Assembly: GCF_004634195.1 (NCBI RefSeq)
Contig: NZ_SKBP01000016.1
Location: forward strand, 1-40,555
DNA length: 40,555 bases
DNA from: Flavobacterium salilacus subsp. salilacus
GTDB lineage: Bacteria > Bacteroidota > Bacteroidia > Flavobacteriales > Flavobacteriaceae
Direction of reading: 5' to 3'
The notes under the pieces are model-generated. The model made no database searches. It was not told the origin of the DNA and worked only from the letters and a program-made list of their open reading frames with translations. Made by a program: the position numbers and the translations under genes. Position 1 is the stretch's first letter, and each line of letters begins with the position of its first letter. Positions 1 to 8,458 of the stretch are shown here, in pieces.

Positions 1-2
1 CC

Positions 3-77
3 AATGAACCGATTATGGTGGAAGTACCCTTAGAGCTTACTCGAGAATTTAAGGCGCACTTCTCGCTGAAACGATAA
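3..77 (+). CDS. C-terminal end of an unidentified protein (cut by window start)
   Basis: An open frame enters from the left edge and stops at TAA 75-77. The visible tail contains the stretch VEVPLELTREFKAHFSLKR. It is followed closely by a strong terminator, which fits the end of a real transcription unit. I do not recognise the family from 24 residues. Confidence 0.5.
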   Translation, partial: NEPIMVEVPLELTREFKAHFSLKR

Positions 78-100
78 GTTATTCTGTTCACTTATATAAA

Positions 101-135
101 AGTAAGGGCAGCCGATTGGCTGCCCTTACTTTTTT
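101..135. terminator. Bidirectional intrinsic terminator
   Basis: A perfect hairpin has arms AGTAAGGGCAGCC and GGCTGCCCTTACT around a GATT loop. A T-run follows on the plus strand and an A-run precedes it. It can therefore end both the plus-strand gene leaving at 77 and the minus-strand riboflavin synthase gene, which stops at 154. Confidence 0.9.
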
Positions 136-153
136 GGTTTAATGAGGAATTTT

Positions 154-744
154 TTAACTTCTCAGTTCTTGTAACCTTGCTACATATTTGCCTATTACGT
201 CAAACTCCAGGTTTACGATACTGCCCACTTTAAAGTCTTTAAAATTGGTATGTTTGTAGGTATAGGGTATTATCGCTACGCTAAACTCATTAGCTTTTGA
301 ATTTACTACGGTAAGGCTCACTCCGTTTACGGTTATCGAGCCTTTTTCGATAGTAATATTATTTTGTGCGTTATTATATTCAAAGGTAAAATACCAGCTT
401 CCGTTCGCTTCCTCTATGCTTTTGCATACCGCTGTTTGGTCTATATGCCCTTGCACTATATGCCCGTCCAGCCTGTCGCCCAGTTTCATGGCTCTTTCCA
501 GGTTTACGCTCTCGCCCACTTTCCAATAGGCTAAATTGGTTTTGTCAACCGTTTCTTTAATGGCATTTACAGTATAGCTATTATCGTCTATGGCTACTAC
601 TGTCAGGCAGATGCCGTTATGCGATACACTTTGGTCTATTTTAAGCTCATGAGTAATTGTACTGGTTATAGTTACATTAATATTACTGCCGTCTTTCGAT
701 ATTTGTTTAATGATTCCTGAGGTTTCAATGATTCCTGTAAACAT
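154..744 (-). CDS. ribE: Riboflavin synthase, alpha chain
   Basis: Catalyses dismutation of two 6,7-dimethyl-8-ribityllumazine molecules to riboflavin and 5-amino-6-ribitylaminouracil, the last step of vitamin B2 synthesis in the cytoplasm. The family hallmark N-terminus MFTGIIE is present. The protein is an internal duplication of two lumazine-binding barrels, seen in the matching motifs GICLTVV (residues 44-50) and GVSLTVV (141-147). At 196 residues it has the usual length. The N-terminal MFTG fixes the start codon. It is divergent from pdxA, and its promoter (775-805) overlaps the first bases of pdxA. It ends at the shared terminator 101-135. In this phylum the gene is also often annotated ribC; the enzyme assignment is firm. 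Confidence 0.96.
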   Translation of the reverse strand: MFTGIIETSGIIKQISKDGSNINVTITSTITHELKIDQSVSHNGICLTVVAIDDNSYTVNAIKETVDKTNLAYWKVGESVNLERAMKLGDRLDGHIVQGHIDQTAVCKSIEEANGSWYFTFEYNNAQNNITIEKGSITVNGVSLTVVNSKANEFSVAIIPYTYKHTNFKDFKVGSIVNLEFDVIGKYVARLQELRS

Positions 745-774
745 CCTTGATTTATTTTACTAAATTTGTGCAAT

Positions 775-805
775 CAAAAGTAGCAATAAAAGAGCATCAT
801 GACAA
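775..805 (-). promoter_or_regulatory. Promoter of riboflavin synthase gene
   Basis: On the minus strand there is TTG (805-803), a 20-base spacer and TACTTTTG (782-775). This matches the Flavobacterium consensus TTG-N17-23-TAnnTTTG. Transcription would begin roughly 25 bases upstream of the ATG at 744. The -33 element lies inside the first codons of pdxA. Assigned from consensus match only. Confidence 0.6.
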
Positions 806-1848
806 GAAAAGCAGAGAATGTAATTGTGGGAGTATCTATAGGCGACCTTAACGGAGTGGGTAGCGAGGTGATACTGAAAACATTTCAGGATGCACGCATG
901 CTTGATTTTTGTACTCCTGTTATTTTTGGTAATGTAAAGGTGCTTTCATTCATAAAGAAAATTCTTAATATTAACAGCAATGTACATGGCATAGACAGCC
1001 TTGAGCAAATAGTGCCGGGTAAGTTGAATGTGCTTAATATCTGGAAGGAGAGTGTTAATATCGAGTTTGGCAAAAATGACGAAGTAGTAGGCAAGTATGC
1101 CATACAATCGTTTACTGCTGCTGTGAGCGCGCTTAAGGCAGGTCATATTGATGTGCTGGTTACTGCGCCTATTAATAAATATAACATACAATCAGAAGAT
1201 TTTAAGTTTCCGGGGCATACTGATTATCTGGATAAAGAGCTTGATGGTAATGCGTTGATGCTTATGGTGCAGGACGACCTTAGGGTGGGGCTGTTTACAG
1301 ATCATATTCCGGTAAATGAAGTTTCGTCACACCTTACTGAAGATTTAATAAGGAAGAAAATAATAACGGTTAACCAATCATTAAAGCAGGACTTCAGGAT
1401 AAACAGACCTAAAATTGCTGTGTTGGGTGTAAACCCGCATAGTGGCGATAACGGCGTAATAGGGCATGAGGATGACAATGTGGTAAAACCTGCGCTTAAA
1501 AAACTGTTTGAAGAAGGTGTTATGGTTTTCGGTCCGTACTCTGCCGATAGTTTTTTTGGCAGCGGGCAATATGAAAAGTATGATGCCGTTATAGCAGCAT
1601 ATCATGACCAGGGGCTTATACCGTTTAAAACACTTGCTTTTGGCAAAGGGGTAAATTATACGGCAGGGCTTGAAGGAATACGCACATCGCCGGATCATGG
1701 AACGGCATATGAGATAGCGGGTAAAGGCGTGGCTGATGAAACCTCTTTTAAAGAGGCGGTATATCTTGCTATTGATATATACAACCACAGGCAGGAATAT
1801 AATGAAGTAACTAAAAACCCGTTGAAAACCAGAGAGAAACAGTTGTAA
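799..1848 (+). CDS. pdxA: 4-hydroxythreonine-4-phosphate dehydrogenase PdxA
   Basis: Oxidises 4-phosphooxy-L-threonine with NAD(P)+ in the deoxyxylulose-dependent pathway to pyridoxal 5'-phosphate. Visible features are the N-terminal SIGDLNGVGSE, the substrate pair H140-T141 in FPGHTDYL, and the three divalent-metal histidines H169 (DHIPV), H214 (NPHSG) and H269 (AYHDQG). These sit at a constant +3 offset from the E. coli enzyme. The C-terminal SPDHGTAYEIAGKG is also typical. Length 349 is normal. A -7-like box TAAATTTG lies at 761-768, but no TTG is found at the right distance. It is divergent from riboflavin synthase and upstream of the DUF177-rpmF-fabH cluster, which has its own promoter. 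Confidence 0.96.
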   Translation: MTRKAENVIVGVSIGDLNGVGSEVILKTFQDARMLDFCTPVIFGNVKVLSFIKKILNINSNVHGIDSLEQIVPGKLNVLNIWKESVNIEFGKNDEVVGKYAIQSFTAAVSALKAGHIDVLVTAPINKYNIQSEDFKFPGHTDYLDKELDGNALMLMVQDDLRVGLFTDHIPVNEVSSHLTEDLIRKKIITVNQSLKQDFRINRPKIAVLGVNPHSGDNGVIGHEDDNVVKPALKKLFEEGVMVFGPYSADSFFGSGQYEKYDAVIAAYHDQGLIPFKTLAFGKGVNYTAGLEGIRTSPDHGTAYEIAGKGVADETSFKEAVYLAIDIYNHRQEYNEVTKNPLKTREKQL

Positions 1849-1871
1849 ACAAAAAAATGTTGATAACACGT

Positions 1872-1899
1872 TTGAATTTGCAATAATTTTTTATCTTTG
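1872..1899 (+). promoter_or_regulatory. Promoter for DUF177-rpmF
   Basis: TTG (1872-1874), a 17-base spacer and TATCTTTG (1892-1899) form a clean Bacteroidetes-type promoter about 85 bases upstream of the DUF177 start. It separates this unit from pdxA. Confidence 0.65.
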
Positions 1900-1984
1900 C
1901 ACGCTCAAAACTGTTGTAACGGAATGATATGCGGCTGTTTGGATGGTGAAAAGCGGTTTTGATAATTTTTAAAAAACTGGCGCA

Positions 1985-2527
1985 ATGAAAGTGAACAAAG
2001 AATTTTTAATCCCCTTTGTAGGATTAAAACAAGGTAAACACCAGTTTGAGTTTGATATAAATAAAGCGTTCTTTGATGCTTTTGATTTTGACGAGTATAA
2101 TGATGTCAATGTCAAGGTAAATTTGGTTTTGGAGAAACAAAGCACCATGCTCGAACTGCATTTTAAGCATAAGGGTACGGTAAATGTTCCGTGCGACCTT
2201 AGCAATGAAGATTTTGATTTGCCTATAAAAGGCACTTTGGATATTGTGGTAAAGTTTGGCGACGAGTATAATGATGAGAACGATGAGATACTTGTACTGC
2301 CGCATGGAGAATATCAGGTAGATATAGCACAGTATATTTATGAAATGATAGTGCTTTCCGTTCCTACAAAACGAGTACATCCTGGATTTACAGACGGCAC
2401 TATGGATACTGCCATACTGCAAAAACTGGAAGAACTTGCCCCAAAAGCACAAGAGGAAGAAGAACAAGAAGAGCATGAAACAGACCCAAGATGGGACGAA
2501 TTAAAAAAATTATTAACGGATAAATAA
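1985..2527 (+). CDS. DUF177 (YceD-type) protein linked to rpmF
   Basis: Belongs to the DUF177/YceD family, whose gene precedes rpmF across bacteria; E. coli YceD has been linked to 23S rRNA accumulation. Features include the basic N-terminus, the central VPCDLSNEDFDLPI segment, the acidic stretch EEEEQEEHE (about 157-165), and the terminal DPRWDELKKLL motif that marks the family. The length of 180 residues is typical. Only one Cys of the usual family Cys region is visible. It lies 9 bases ahead of rpmF and is surely cotranscribed. It has no signal peptide and acts in the cytoplasm, probably in large-subunit assembly. The family assignment is strong; the molecular role is less so. Confidence 0.88.
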   Translation: MKVNKEFLIPFVGLKQGKHQFEFDINKAFFDAFDFDEYNDVNVKVNLVLEKQSTMLELHFKHKGTVNVPCDLSNEDFDLPIKGTLDIVVKFGDEYNDENDEILVLPHGEYQVDIAQYIYEMIVLSVPTKRVHPGFTDGTMDTAILQKLEELAPKAQEEEEQEEHETDPRWDELKKLLTDK

Positions 2528-2536
2528 TATAGTAAA

Positions 2537-2731
2537 ATGGCGCATCCTAAGAGAAAAATATCGAAAACGAGAAGGGATAAGAGAAGAACACATTATAAAG
2601 CATCTGTACCACAGATAGCTACATGTCCTGTAACAGGAGAAGCACACCTTTACCACAGAGCTTACTGGCATGAGGGTAAAATGTACTACAGAGGTCAGGT
2701 TGTTATAGACAAACAAGAAGCAGTAGCTTAA
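2537..2731 (+). CDS. rpmF: Large ribosomal subunit protein bL32
   Basis: A 64-residue ribosomal protein that begins [20 protein letters not shown], the standard bL32 start, followed by [26 protein letters not shown]. In zinc-binding forms this region carries four cysteines. Here only one Cys remains (the C of ATCPVTG), so this is the zinc-independent C-minus form or close to it. It is cotranscribed with DUF177 and followed by a terminator at 2751-2780, so fabH needs its own start or readthrough. Confidence 0.97.
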   Translation: MAHPKRKISKTRRDKRRTHYKASVPQIATCPVTGEAHLYHRAYWHEGKMYYRGQVVIDKQEAVA

Positions 2732-2750
2732 TTAGTATAAAGAATTGAGG

Positions 2751-2780
2751 AAAAACTCTCACTAAAGTGGGGGTTTTTTT
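2751..2780 (+). terminator. Intrinsic terminator after rpmF
   Basis: Arms AAAAACTCTCAC and GTGGGGGTTTT pair (with G-T pairs) around a short TAAA loop and run into T7. It sits 20 bases after the rpmF stop and before fabH. Confidence 0.8.
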
Positions 2781-2893
2781 GTTAAACACCTTTTAGTTTT
2801 AATTTAAGGTAACTAATTACGAACCTTTTTGTAAATTTTTTGTAATTTCCACCACTTTTCAAATCGAGTGATTTGGATTGAAAAATTTATCCT

Positions 2894-3892
2894 ATGAATA
2901 AAATAACAGCAGCCATTACAGCCGTTGGTGCATATGTTCCTGATTTTGTACTCTCCAATAAGGTTTTAGAAACTATGGTAGATACAAATGATGAGTGGAT
3001 AACCACTCGTACCGGCATAAAAGAAAGGCGCATTCTTAAAGATAAAAACAAAGGTACATCATACTTAGCAATTCAGGCAGCCGAAGACCTGTTGAAAAAA
3101 TCAGGCACTAACCCTGCCGATATCGACATGGTACTGTTGGCAACAACAACTCCCGATATGCCTGTTGCAGCAACCGCAGTATATGTAGCAACACAAATAG
3201 GAGCAGTAAATGCTTTTGCTTATGACTTGCAGGCAGCATGCTCCAGCTTTTTATACGGTATGTCAACAGCGGCAGCCTATATACAAAGCGGTCGTTATAA
3301 AAAAATATTGCTTATAGGCGCCGATAAAATGTCGTCTATTATAGACTATACGGACAGGGCTACCTGTATTATTTTTGGCGACGGTGCAGGTGCGGCATTA
3401 TTTGAGCCTAATCATGAAGGCTTGGGCTTGCAGGATGAAATTTTAAGAAGTGACGGTATAGGTCGCGAATTTCTTAAAATAGAAGCAGGAGGCTCTCTTT
3501 TACCTCCATCGCATGAAACAGTTGATAATAAACAACATTATGTTTTTCAGGACGGTAAAACCGTTTTTAAATATGCGGTGTCTAACATGGCAGACATCAG
3601 CGAGAAGATAATGTTGCGCAATAACCTTACTAATGAGGATGTGGACTGGCTGGTATCGCACCAGGCAAATAAAAGAATTATAGATGCCACATCATCACGC
3701 ATGAATCTTGACGAGTCTAAAGTACTTGTAAATATCGAAAAATACGGCAATACCACATCTGCCACCCTACCCTTACTCCTAAACGATTTCGAACACCTGT
3801 TTAAAAAAGGCGATAACCTTATATTTGCTTCCTTCGGAGGCGGATTTACATGGGGGTCTATCTACCTGAAATGGGCGTACGATAAAAAATAA
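2894..3892 (+). CDS. fabH: Beta-ketoacyl-ACP synthase III
   Basis: Condenses an acyl-CoA primer with malonyl-ACP to start each fatty acid, including branched chains in this phylum. The thiolase-fold catalytic triad is visible: C116 in QAACSSFLYG, H256 in SHQANKR, and N286 in YGNTTSAT. The N-terminal NDEWITTRTGIKERR loop and the C-terminal FGGGFTWGS glycine loop are also present. At 332 residues it has full family length. It follows rpmF and precedes accB-accC on the same strand, the common rpmF-fabH arrangement. The spacing of 27 bases to accB suggests a fabH-accB-accC operon supplying both primer condensation and malonyl-CoA. Confidence 0.97.
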   Translation: MNKITAAITAVGAYVPDFVLSNKVLETMVDTNDEWITTRTGIKERRILKDKNKGTSYLAIQAAEDLLKKSGTNPADIDMVLLATTTPDMPVAATAVYVATQIGAVNAFAYDLQAACSSFLYGMSTAAAYIQSGRYKKILLIGADKMSSIIDYTDRATCIIFGDGAGAALFEPNHEGLGLQDEILRSDGIGREFLKIEAGGSLLPPSHETVDNKQHYVFQDGKTVFKYAVSNMADISEKIMLRNNLTNEDVDWLVSHQANKRIIDATSSRMNLDESKVLVNIEKYGNTTSATLPLLLNDFEHLFKKGDNLIFASFGGGFTWGSIYLKWAYDKK

Positions 3893-3919
3893 ACCAAACA
3901 AAACAAAATTCGGAAAATT

Positions 3920-4405
3920 ATGGATATCAGAGAAATTCAAAACCTAATCAAGTTCGTAGCTAAGTCGGGCGCTACAGAAGTAAAGCTGGAAATGGATGAT
4001 TTTAAGATCACCATAAAAACTACAGAAAGCGGTGCAGGCGAGACCACTACCTATGTTCAGCACGTGCCGGTAAACCAACAGCCGTTGCCACAGGCAGCCG
4101 CTCCGCAACCTGCCGCACCTGCCACCCCTGTTGCAGCAACAGAGACTGCTGATGATAACGCTAAATACATTACTATAAAATCGCCAATGATTGGTACATT
4201 ATACAGAAAACCATCTCCGGATAAAGCTCCTTTTGCAGAAGTGGGCAGCACCATTGCTAAAGGCGATGTAGTTTGTGTTATCGAGGCGATGAAGCTGTTT
4301 AATGAAATAGAGTCAGAAATATCAGGTAAAGTTGTAAAAGTTTTGGTTGACGATGCTTCTCCGGTAGAGTTCGATCAGCCTTTATTCCTTATAGACCCAT
4401 CGTAA
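3920..4405 (+). CDS. accB: Biotin carboxyl carrier protein of acetyl-CoA carboxylase
   Basis: Carries biotin between the carboxylase (AccC) and carboxyltransferase parts of acetyl-CoA carboxylase. The N-terminal helix region MDIREIQNLIKFVAKSG is typical. A flexible Pro/Ala/Gln linker (about 54-75) joins it to the biotinyl domain (about 83-161). Biotin attaches to K125 in VIEAMKLFNEIESE. A thumb-like insertion (LYRKPSPDKAPFAEVG) is present. Length 161. The gene lies 87 bases ahead of accC, and that gap contains an AT-rich repeat (4406-4492). Confidence 0.96.
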   Translation: MDIREIQNLIKFVAKSGATEVKLEMDDFKITIKTTESGAGETTTYVQHVPVNQQPLPQAAAPQPAAPATPVAATETADDNAKYITIKSPMIGTLYRKPSPDKAPFAEVGSTIAKGDVVCVIEAMKLFNEIESEISGKVVKVLVDDASPVEFDQPLFLIDPS

Positions 4406-4492
4406 GGATTTTGAATTATGAATTATGAATGCTGAATTATCAGTATTCAAGGTAATTTAAAGTTTAAAATTCATCATTTAAAATTTCAAGCA
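4406..4492 (+). repeat. AT-rich repeat in the accB-accC gap
   Basis: The gap holds tandem copies of the 8-mer GAATTATG, a further GAATTAT after a short interruption, and an oppositely oriented AATTCATCATTTAAAATTTC stretch near the accC start. It can form a long weak hairpin. Such GAATTATGAATTATGAAT runs are widespread intergenic repeats in flavobacteria, from general knowledge. No gene is seen in it. Confidence 0.45.
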
Positions 4493-5839
4493 ATGTTTAA
4501 AAAAATACTAATTGCAAACAGGGGAGAAATCGCGTTGCGCGTGATAAGAACCTGCAGAGAGATGGGCATTAAAACGGTAGCAGTATATTCTACAGCCGAT
4601 GCTGAGAGTTTGCACGTGCGTTTTGCGGATGAAGCGGTATGCATCGGTCCGCCGCCAAGCAACCTTTCTTACTTAAAGATATCCAATATTATTGCAGCAG
4701 CAGAAATTACTAATGCCGATGCCATACACCCGGGTTACGGTTTCCTTTCGGAAAACGCAAAATTCTCGAAGATATGCCAAGAGCACAATATTAAATTTAT
4801 TGGTGCTTCGCCTGATATGATTGACAAAATGGGAGACAAGGCAAGCGCCAAAGCTACCATGAAAGCAGCCGGAGTACCCTGTGTGCCGGGTTCTGACGGA
4901 TTGTTGGAATCATACGAGCAAACAGAAAAACTTGCTGATGAATTTGGTTACCCTGTAATGCTGAAGGCTACTGCCGGTGGCGGGGGTAAAGGAATGCGTG
5001 CCGTATGGAAAAAAGAAGAGCTTAGAAAAGCATGGGATAGTGCCAAACAAGAGGCTGCGGCATCTTTTGGTAATGATGGCATGTATATGGAAAAGCTTAT
5101 TGAAGAACCGCGCCATATCGAAATTCAGGTAGTAGGAGATTCTTTCGGTAAAGCATGTCACCTTTCGGAGCGTGACTGCTCTGTACAGCGTCGTCACCAA
5201 AAACTGACGGAGGAAACACCTTCGCCGTTTATGACGGACGAGCTTCGTGAAAAAATGGGAGAGGCTGCCGTAAAAGCTGCCGAGTTCATTAAATATGAAG
5301 GTGCAGGTACGGTTGAGTTTCTTGTAGATAAGCACAGAAATTTCTATTTTATGGAAATGAATACCCGTATTCAGGTAGAGCATCCTATTACCGAGCAGGT
5401 AATAGATTATGACCTGATACGTGAGCAGATATTAGTGGCAGCAGGTGTGCCTATTTCGGGTAAAAACTACCTGCCGCAAATGCACTCTATAGAGTGCCGT
5501 ATTAATGCGGAAGACCCTTATAACGATTTTCGCCCGTCGCCGGGTAAAATCACTACCCTGCACATGCCGGGAGGTCATGGGGTAAGGCTGGATACCCACG
5601 TGTATTCAGGCTATACCATTCCGCCAAACTACGACTCTATGATTGCCAAGCTGATAACTACCGCCCAAACAAGGGAAGAGGCTATAAGCAAAATGCGCCG
5701 TGCGCTGGATGAGTTTGTAATAGAGGGGATTAAAACCACTATACCTTTCCACAGGCAGTTGATGGACGAGCCGGACTATGTAGCCGGTAATTATACTACG
5801 AAGTTTATGGAAACTTTTAAAATGAAGGATCCTGCATAA
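4493..5839 (+). CDS. accC: Biotin carboxylase subunit of acetyl-CoA carboxylase
   Basis: ATP-dependent carboxylation of the biotin on AccB, the first half of malonyl-CoA synthesis. An ATP-grasp enzyme: N-terminal [19 protein letters not shown], glycine-rich ATP loop AGGGGKGMR (about 165-173), the [12 protein letters not shown] segment, and the metal and biotin site [14 protein letters not shown]. The C-terminal domain carries the RPSPGKIT and YDSMIAKL motifs. Length 448 is standard for the stand-alone subunit. It is the last gene of the fabH-accB-accC unit and is followed directly by a terminator. Confidence 0.97.
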   Translation: MFKKILIANRGEIALRVIRTCREMGIKTVAVYSTADAESLHVRFADEAVCIGPPPSNLSYLKISNIIAAAEITNADAIHPGYGFLSENAKFSKICQEHNIKFIGASPDMIDKMGDKASAKATMKAAGVPCVPGSDGLLESYEQTEKLADEFGYPVMLKATAGGGGKGMRAVWKKEELRKAWDSAKQEAAASFGNDGMYMEKLIEEPRHIEIQVVGDSFGKACHLSERDCSVQRRHQKLTEETPSPFMTDELREKMGEAAVKAAEFIKYEGAGTVEFLVDKHRNFYFMEMNTRIQVEHPITEQVIDYDLIREQILVAAGVPISGKNYLPQMHSIECRINAEDPYNDFRPSPGKITTLHMPGGHGVRLDTHVYSGYTIPPNYDSMIAKLITTAQTREEAISKMRRALDEFVIEGIKTTIPFHRQLMDEPDYVAGNYTTKFMETFKMKDPA

Positions 5840-5846
5840 TAAAACT

Positions 5847-5875
5847 AAGCCCGCGCAACCGCTCGGGCTTTTTTT
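5847..5875 (+). terminator. Intrinsic terminator after accC
   Basis: Arms AAGCCCG and CGGGCTT enclose a loop and run into T7, starting 8 bases after the accC stop. It ends the fatty-acid operon. Confidence 0.88.
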
Positions 5876-5990
5876 ATACGAAGTGTTTTCATAATCGTTA
5901 TTTAATGATTTTTAAGGAGGTCAATTAAAATTATCGTATATTTTTGTATGTGGCTTTTGCCATAATAACCAAAAAAATCAAATTAAAGAA

Positions 5991-6368
5991 ATGAACAAAA
6001 TTGTAACTGCCATAAAGGCAACAGCAGGCGTACTATTACTTTTATTACTGTTTACCACTACCGCAGCAGCACAAAACAAGGCGGACGAAGGTACAATAGC
6101 CGTAACCACAAAAATGAAAGAACAGCTTGGGCTTAACGAGTCGCAGTATAATAAAGTATTGCAGATAAATAAAGAATACCTGAACAATATTATAAAGGCT
6201 AAAAAAACAATAAAATCATACCCAACTAGAGAAAAGAAAATTAAAACCTATAGTGCCGACAGAGAGAAAAAACTAAAATCGGTACTTACCGATGCGCAGT
6301 ACAGAACGTATGCTTCGGGCAGGGCTGAAAACCAAGAACTGCTTAAGGAATATTACGAAGACAAATAA
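5991..6368 (+). CDS. Small secreted helical protein, unknown function
   Basis: 125 residues. Residues 1-27 are a signal peptide with a Leu-rich core ending TTTAAAAQ, so the mature protein is periplasmic. The rest is highly charged and helical, with a LGLNESQYNKVLQINKEYLN segment and a late LTDAQYRTYASGRAENQELL segment. This layout (a helix starting L.LT..Q and a second one with LT..Q) recalls small periplasmic Spy/CpxP-like proteins, but the diagnostic LTxxQ pair is imperfect, so I leave the function open. A -7-type box TATTTTTG lies at 5939-5946 without a clear -33 TTG. A large inverted-repeat element begins seven bases after the stop. Confidence 0.75.
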   Translation: MNKIVTAIKATAGVLLLLLLFTTTAAAQNKADEGTIAVTTKMKEQLGLNESQYNKVLQINKEYLNNIIKAKKTIKSYPTREKKIKTYSADREKKLKSVLTDAQYRTYASGRAENQELLKEYYEDK

Positions 6369-6374
6369 ATATAA

Positions 6375-6511
6375 AAAGGGGCTGTTTCAAAAGTGTCATT
6401 CTGAACGCGGTGCAATGGAGTGAAGAATCTCAATTGTTTGATAAGCAAGAGATTCTTCCTTTGTCAAAATGACAAAAATGCTTGTTTAAGCACTTTTGAG
6501 ACAGTCCTTTT
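6375..6511. repeat. Nested inverted-repeat (REP/MITE-like) element
   Basis: Terminal arms of about 20 bases (6375-6395 and 6491-6510) pair nearly perfectly. Inside them a second pair (GTCATTCTGA and TCAAAATGAC) and a third perfect 10-base pair (GAAGAATCTC 6422-6431, GAGATTCTTC 6449-6458) are nested in order. The RNA would be a long cruciform-like hairpin. It fills the gap between two convergent genes and may serve as their shared terminator. The inner sequence resembles a repeat common in Bacteroidetes intergenic regions. No target-site duplication was seen. Confidence 0.7.
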
Positions 6512-6514
6512 GCT

Positions 6515-7078
6515 TTAAAAGGTATATCCTATACGCAAATGCAAATCCAAAGCTGTTTCATCGGCATTTTTTTTATAGCCGTATTGTTTTAAAAAATACT
6601 GCCTGTAACCAATGCCAATACCCACTTCATAATGGAAATTACTTTTAAATAAAGATCTTCTTATACCCCACTTGGGGATAACGGTTATTTGATCCGGTAC
6701 ATAAATGTTATCAGTACCCGAAATTACAAAAAGGTCAGGGTGATAGGTAAAAGCAAGAGTAACAAAGTTGGCACTATTATTTGCGGTATGTTTACCTTTA
6801 TTAAATCGTTTATGTATGTTGTAATACCACCTGGGTTCAACACCTATAACAGGAGCCAGCAAAAAACCAACAGAGTTGTTGTAATCTCCAAATATAGCCG
6901 CATTAAGCCCTAGTTCACCTTTTACACTTATCGTGTTAGATAAACCAACCTCGTGGCTTGCCCAAGTTCCCAAAAAGCCCGCTTGTATATTAAATAAGGA
7001 TTTTTCGACACTGTCATTTTGTGCTGTAACAGGTAAAACAAACAGCAATAGAAAAACGGTAATTAAACGTAATCTCAT
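6515..7078 (-). CDS. Predicted outer-membrane beta-barrel protein
   Basis: 187 residues with a signal peptide (MRLRLITVFLLLFVLPVTAQ). After it come alternating hydrophobic and polar strands rich in Gly and aromatics, such as FNIQAGFLGTWASHEVGL, VIGVEPRWYYNIHKR and YEVGIGIGYRQYF, ending with the aromatic-terminated strand LHLRIGYTF that outer-membrane barrels use. This resembles the small hypothetical barrels common in flavobacteria. No enzyme motif is visible. The stop codon lies only four bases beyond the inverted-repeat element at 6375-6511. The 100-base gap upstream holds the terminator of the next minus-strand gene. Confidence 0.75.
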   Translation of the reverse strand: MRLRLITVFLLLFVLPVTAQNDSVEKSLFNIQAGFLGTWASHEVGLSNTISVKGELGLNAAIFGDYNNSVGFLLAPVIGVEPRWYYNIHKRFNKGKHTANNSANFVTLAFTYHPDLFVISGTDNIYVPDQITVIPKWGIRRSLFKSNFHYEVGIGIGYRQYFLKQYGYKKNADETALDLHLRIGYTF

Positions 7079-7113
7079 AGTGGTAATTTAAGTTGTATGA
7101 CAGGCAAATAAAA

Positions 7114-7150
7114 TAAAAAAATCCCGTAAGTGTTATACTTAACGGGACTT
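7114..7150 (-). terminator. Intrinsic terminator after the C1 peptidase gene
   Basis: Arms TCCCGTAAG and CTTAACGGGA (one bulged base) close a 7-base loop. Read on the minus strand the hairpin runs into a T-rich tract. It lies 30 bases after the stop at 7180. Confidence 0.75.
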
Positions 7151-7179
7151 AATTTCAATTTATACTGCAAACTTACCAC

Positions 7180-8382
7180 TTACTGTTCAATATTCAGTTT
7201 TTTGGCAATATCTTTTGGCAAACCACCTTTGTGCAGCAGTATAGCAGTAGTTTTATACTTCACAAAATTTTTGCTCATATACATATACCCTTGGTAGTCA
7301 TTGCTTGCACCCCAAGAGTTTTTAATCATGTAGTACTCTTTACCGTTTTGGTCTTTTGTAACCCCTACAATATGCATTCCATGATCGTCGGTAGTGTTGT
7401 AGTTATCAAATGCTTCCTGACGCATATCTTCGGTTATTTCCATTTCTTTTTGTGGCCCTTTAAAGATGTTTTCTTTCTCCTCGGCAGTCATATCGGCATA
7501 CTCCTTTGCAGGCACATAGGCAACACCGTTTTTCCAGCTAAAGCCTTTCTCGCTCACATCGCCTGCCCAACCTACAGAGTATCCTTTTTTAAGGGCATTA
7601 TCTATAATATCCGTAAGGTCGTTCATTTTTACGTTATACACCATGTCCAACGACCAGTTATCAGGAACCATCAATACAAACTTACTGTAGTAAGGATGCT
7701 CTTTTAACGAAGAAATTTCCACATAATCATCGGCATTAATGCCTATTACCTCTTTTGCAAAAGTTTGCGGAGTATATTTTTTACCTTTATAAGTAAAATT
7801 TTCGGGCACTTCGCCCAAATAGCTGTCTATTACGGCAGTATAAGCCTTTATCCAGCTTGGCGATAATTCCCCATTAGGGTTTTTTACCACTGCGGCAAGC
7901 AAACCTTCGTTCATGGCAGCCATTTCGGCAAACTTGTTGTTTTTAGTGCCATAGTTCAGTCCTGTGTACTCGCTTTGCGGTAACGCACCATATTTTTTAT
8001 ACATATTGATTACATCGTGCAGCGCACCGCCATCGCCAAGAGTGATAGCACCATGCATTTTTACATAGTTTTTACCTTTTTCGATGTAAGCATTACGTGC
8101 CGTATAAATTTGTGAAATCTCTACAGGCTCTTTACCCATACGAATCATTTCTGATTCTATGAAAGAGTTGGCTGCATAGCTCCAGCAGGTACCTGATGAA
8201 CCCTGACTTTTTACAGGCGTATTCTCGATATTGATAACATCTGTAAAAACGAAAGAATCTTTACTGTTTTCGCTTTTGTTATTCTTTAAAGAATTGACCA
8301 GATAGTCCTGAGCCGAAACCATTTGCACTCCGGCAAACAGCAGGGCTGCGACCAAGAACGGTCTTAATGAGTATTTCTTCAT
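7180..8382 (-). CDS. Secreted papain-family (C1, bleomycin hydrolase-like) cysteine peptidase
   Basis: 400 residues with a signal peptide (residues 1-24, ending VSAQ), so it is exported. The papain-fold catalytic set is visible: Q60 and C66 in VKSQGSSGTCWSYA, H334 in DDHGMHIVG, and N355 in MIKNSWG. The layout, with a long insertion between the Cys and His halves, resembles aminopeptidase C/bleomycin hydrolase rather than short papains, but those are normally cytoplasmic. The exported form is common in Bacteroidetes. It probably degrades or trims peptides in the periplasm. It is monocistronic with its own terminator. The ATG lies about 75 bases from the S9 peptidase stop upstream. Confidence 0.9.
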   Translation of the reverse strand: MKKYSLRPFLVAALLFAGVQMVSAQDYLVNSLKNNKSENSKDSFVFTDVINIENTPVKSQGSSGTCWSYAANSFIESEMIRMGKEPVEISQIYTARNAYIEKGKNYVKMHGAITLGDGGALHDVINMYKKYGALPQSEYTGLNYGTKNNKFAEMAAMNEGLLAAVVKNPNGELSPSWIKAYTAVIDSYLGEVPENFTYKGKKYTPQTFAKEVIGINADDYVEISSLKEHPYYSKFVLMVPDNWSLDMVYNVKMNDLTDIIDNALKKGYSVGWAGDVSEKGFSWKNGVAYVPAKEYADMTAEEKENIFKGPQKEMEITEDMRQEAFDNYNTTDDHGMHIVGVTKDQNGKEYYMIKNSWGASNDYQGYMYMSKNFVKYKTTAILLHKGGLPKDIAKKLNIEQ

Positions 8383-8458
8383 AATTTTATTTGTTTTGTT
8401 TAAGTTGAGGGTGCTAAAATAAATAAAATTTACTAAAGGTTATGTATTTGTAAAATTT

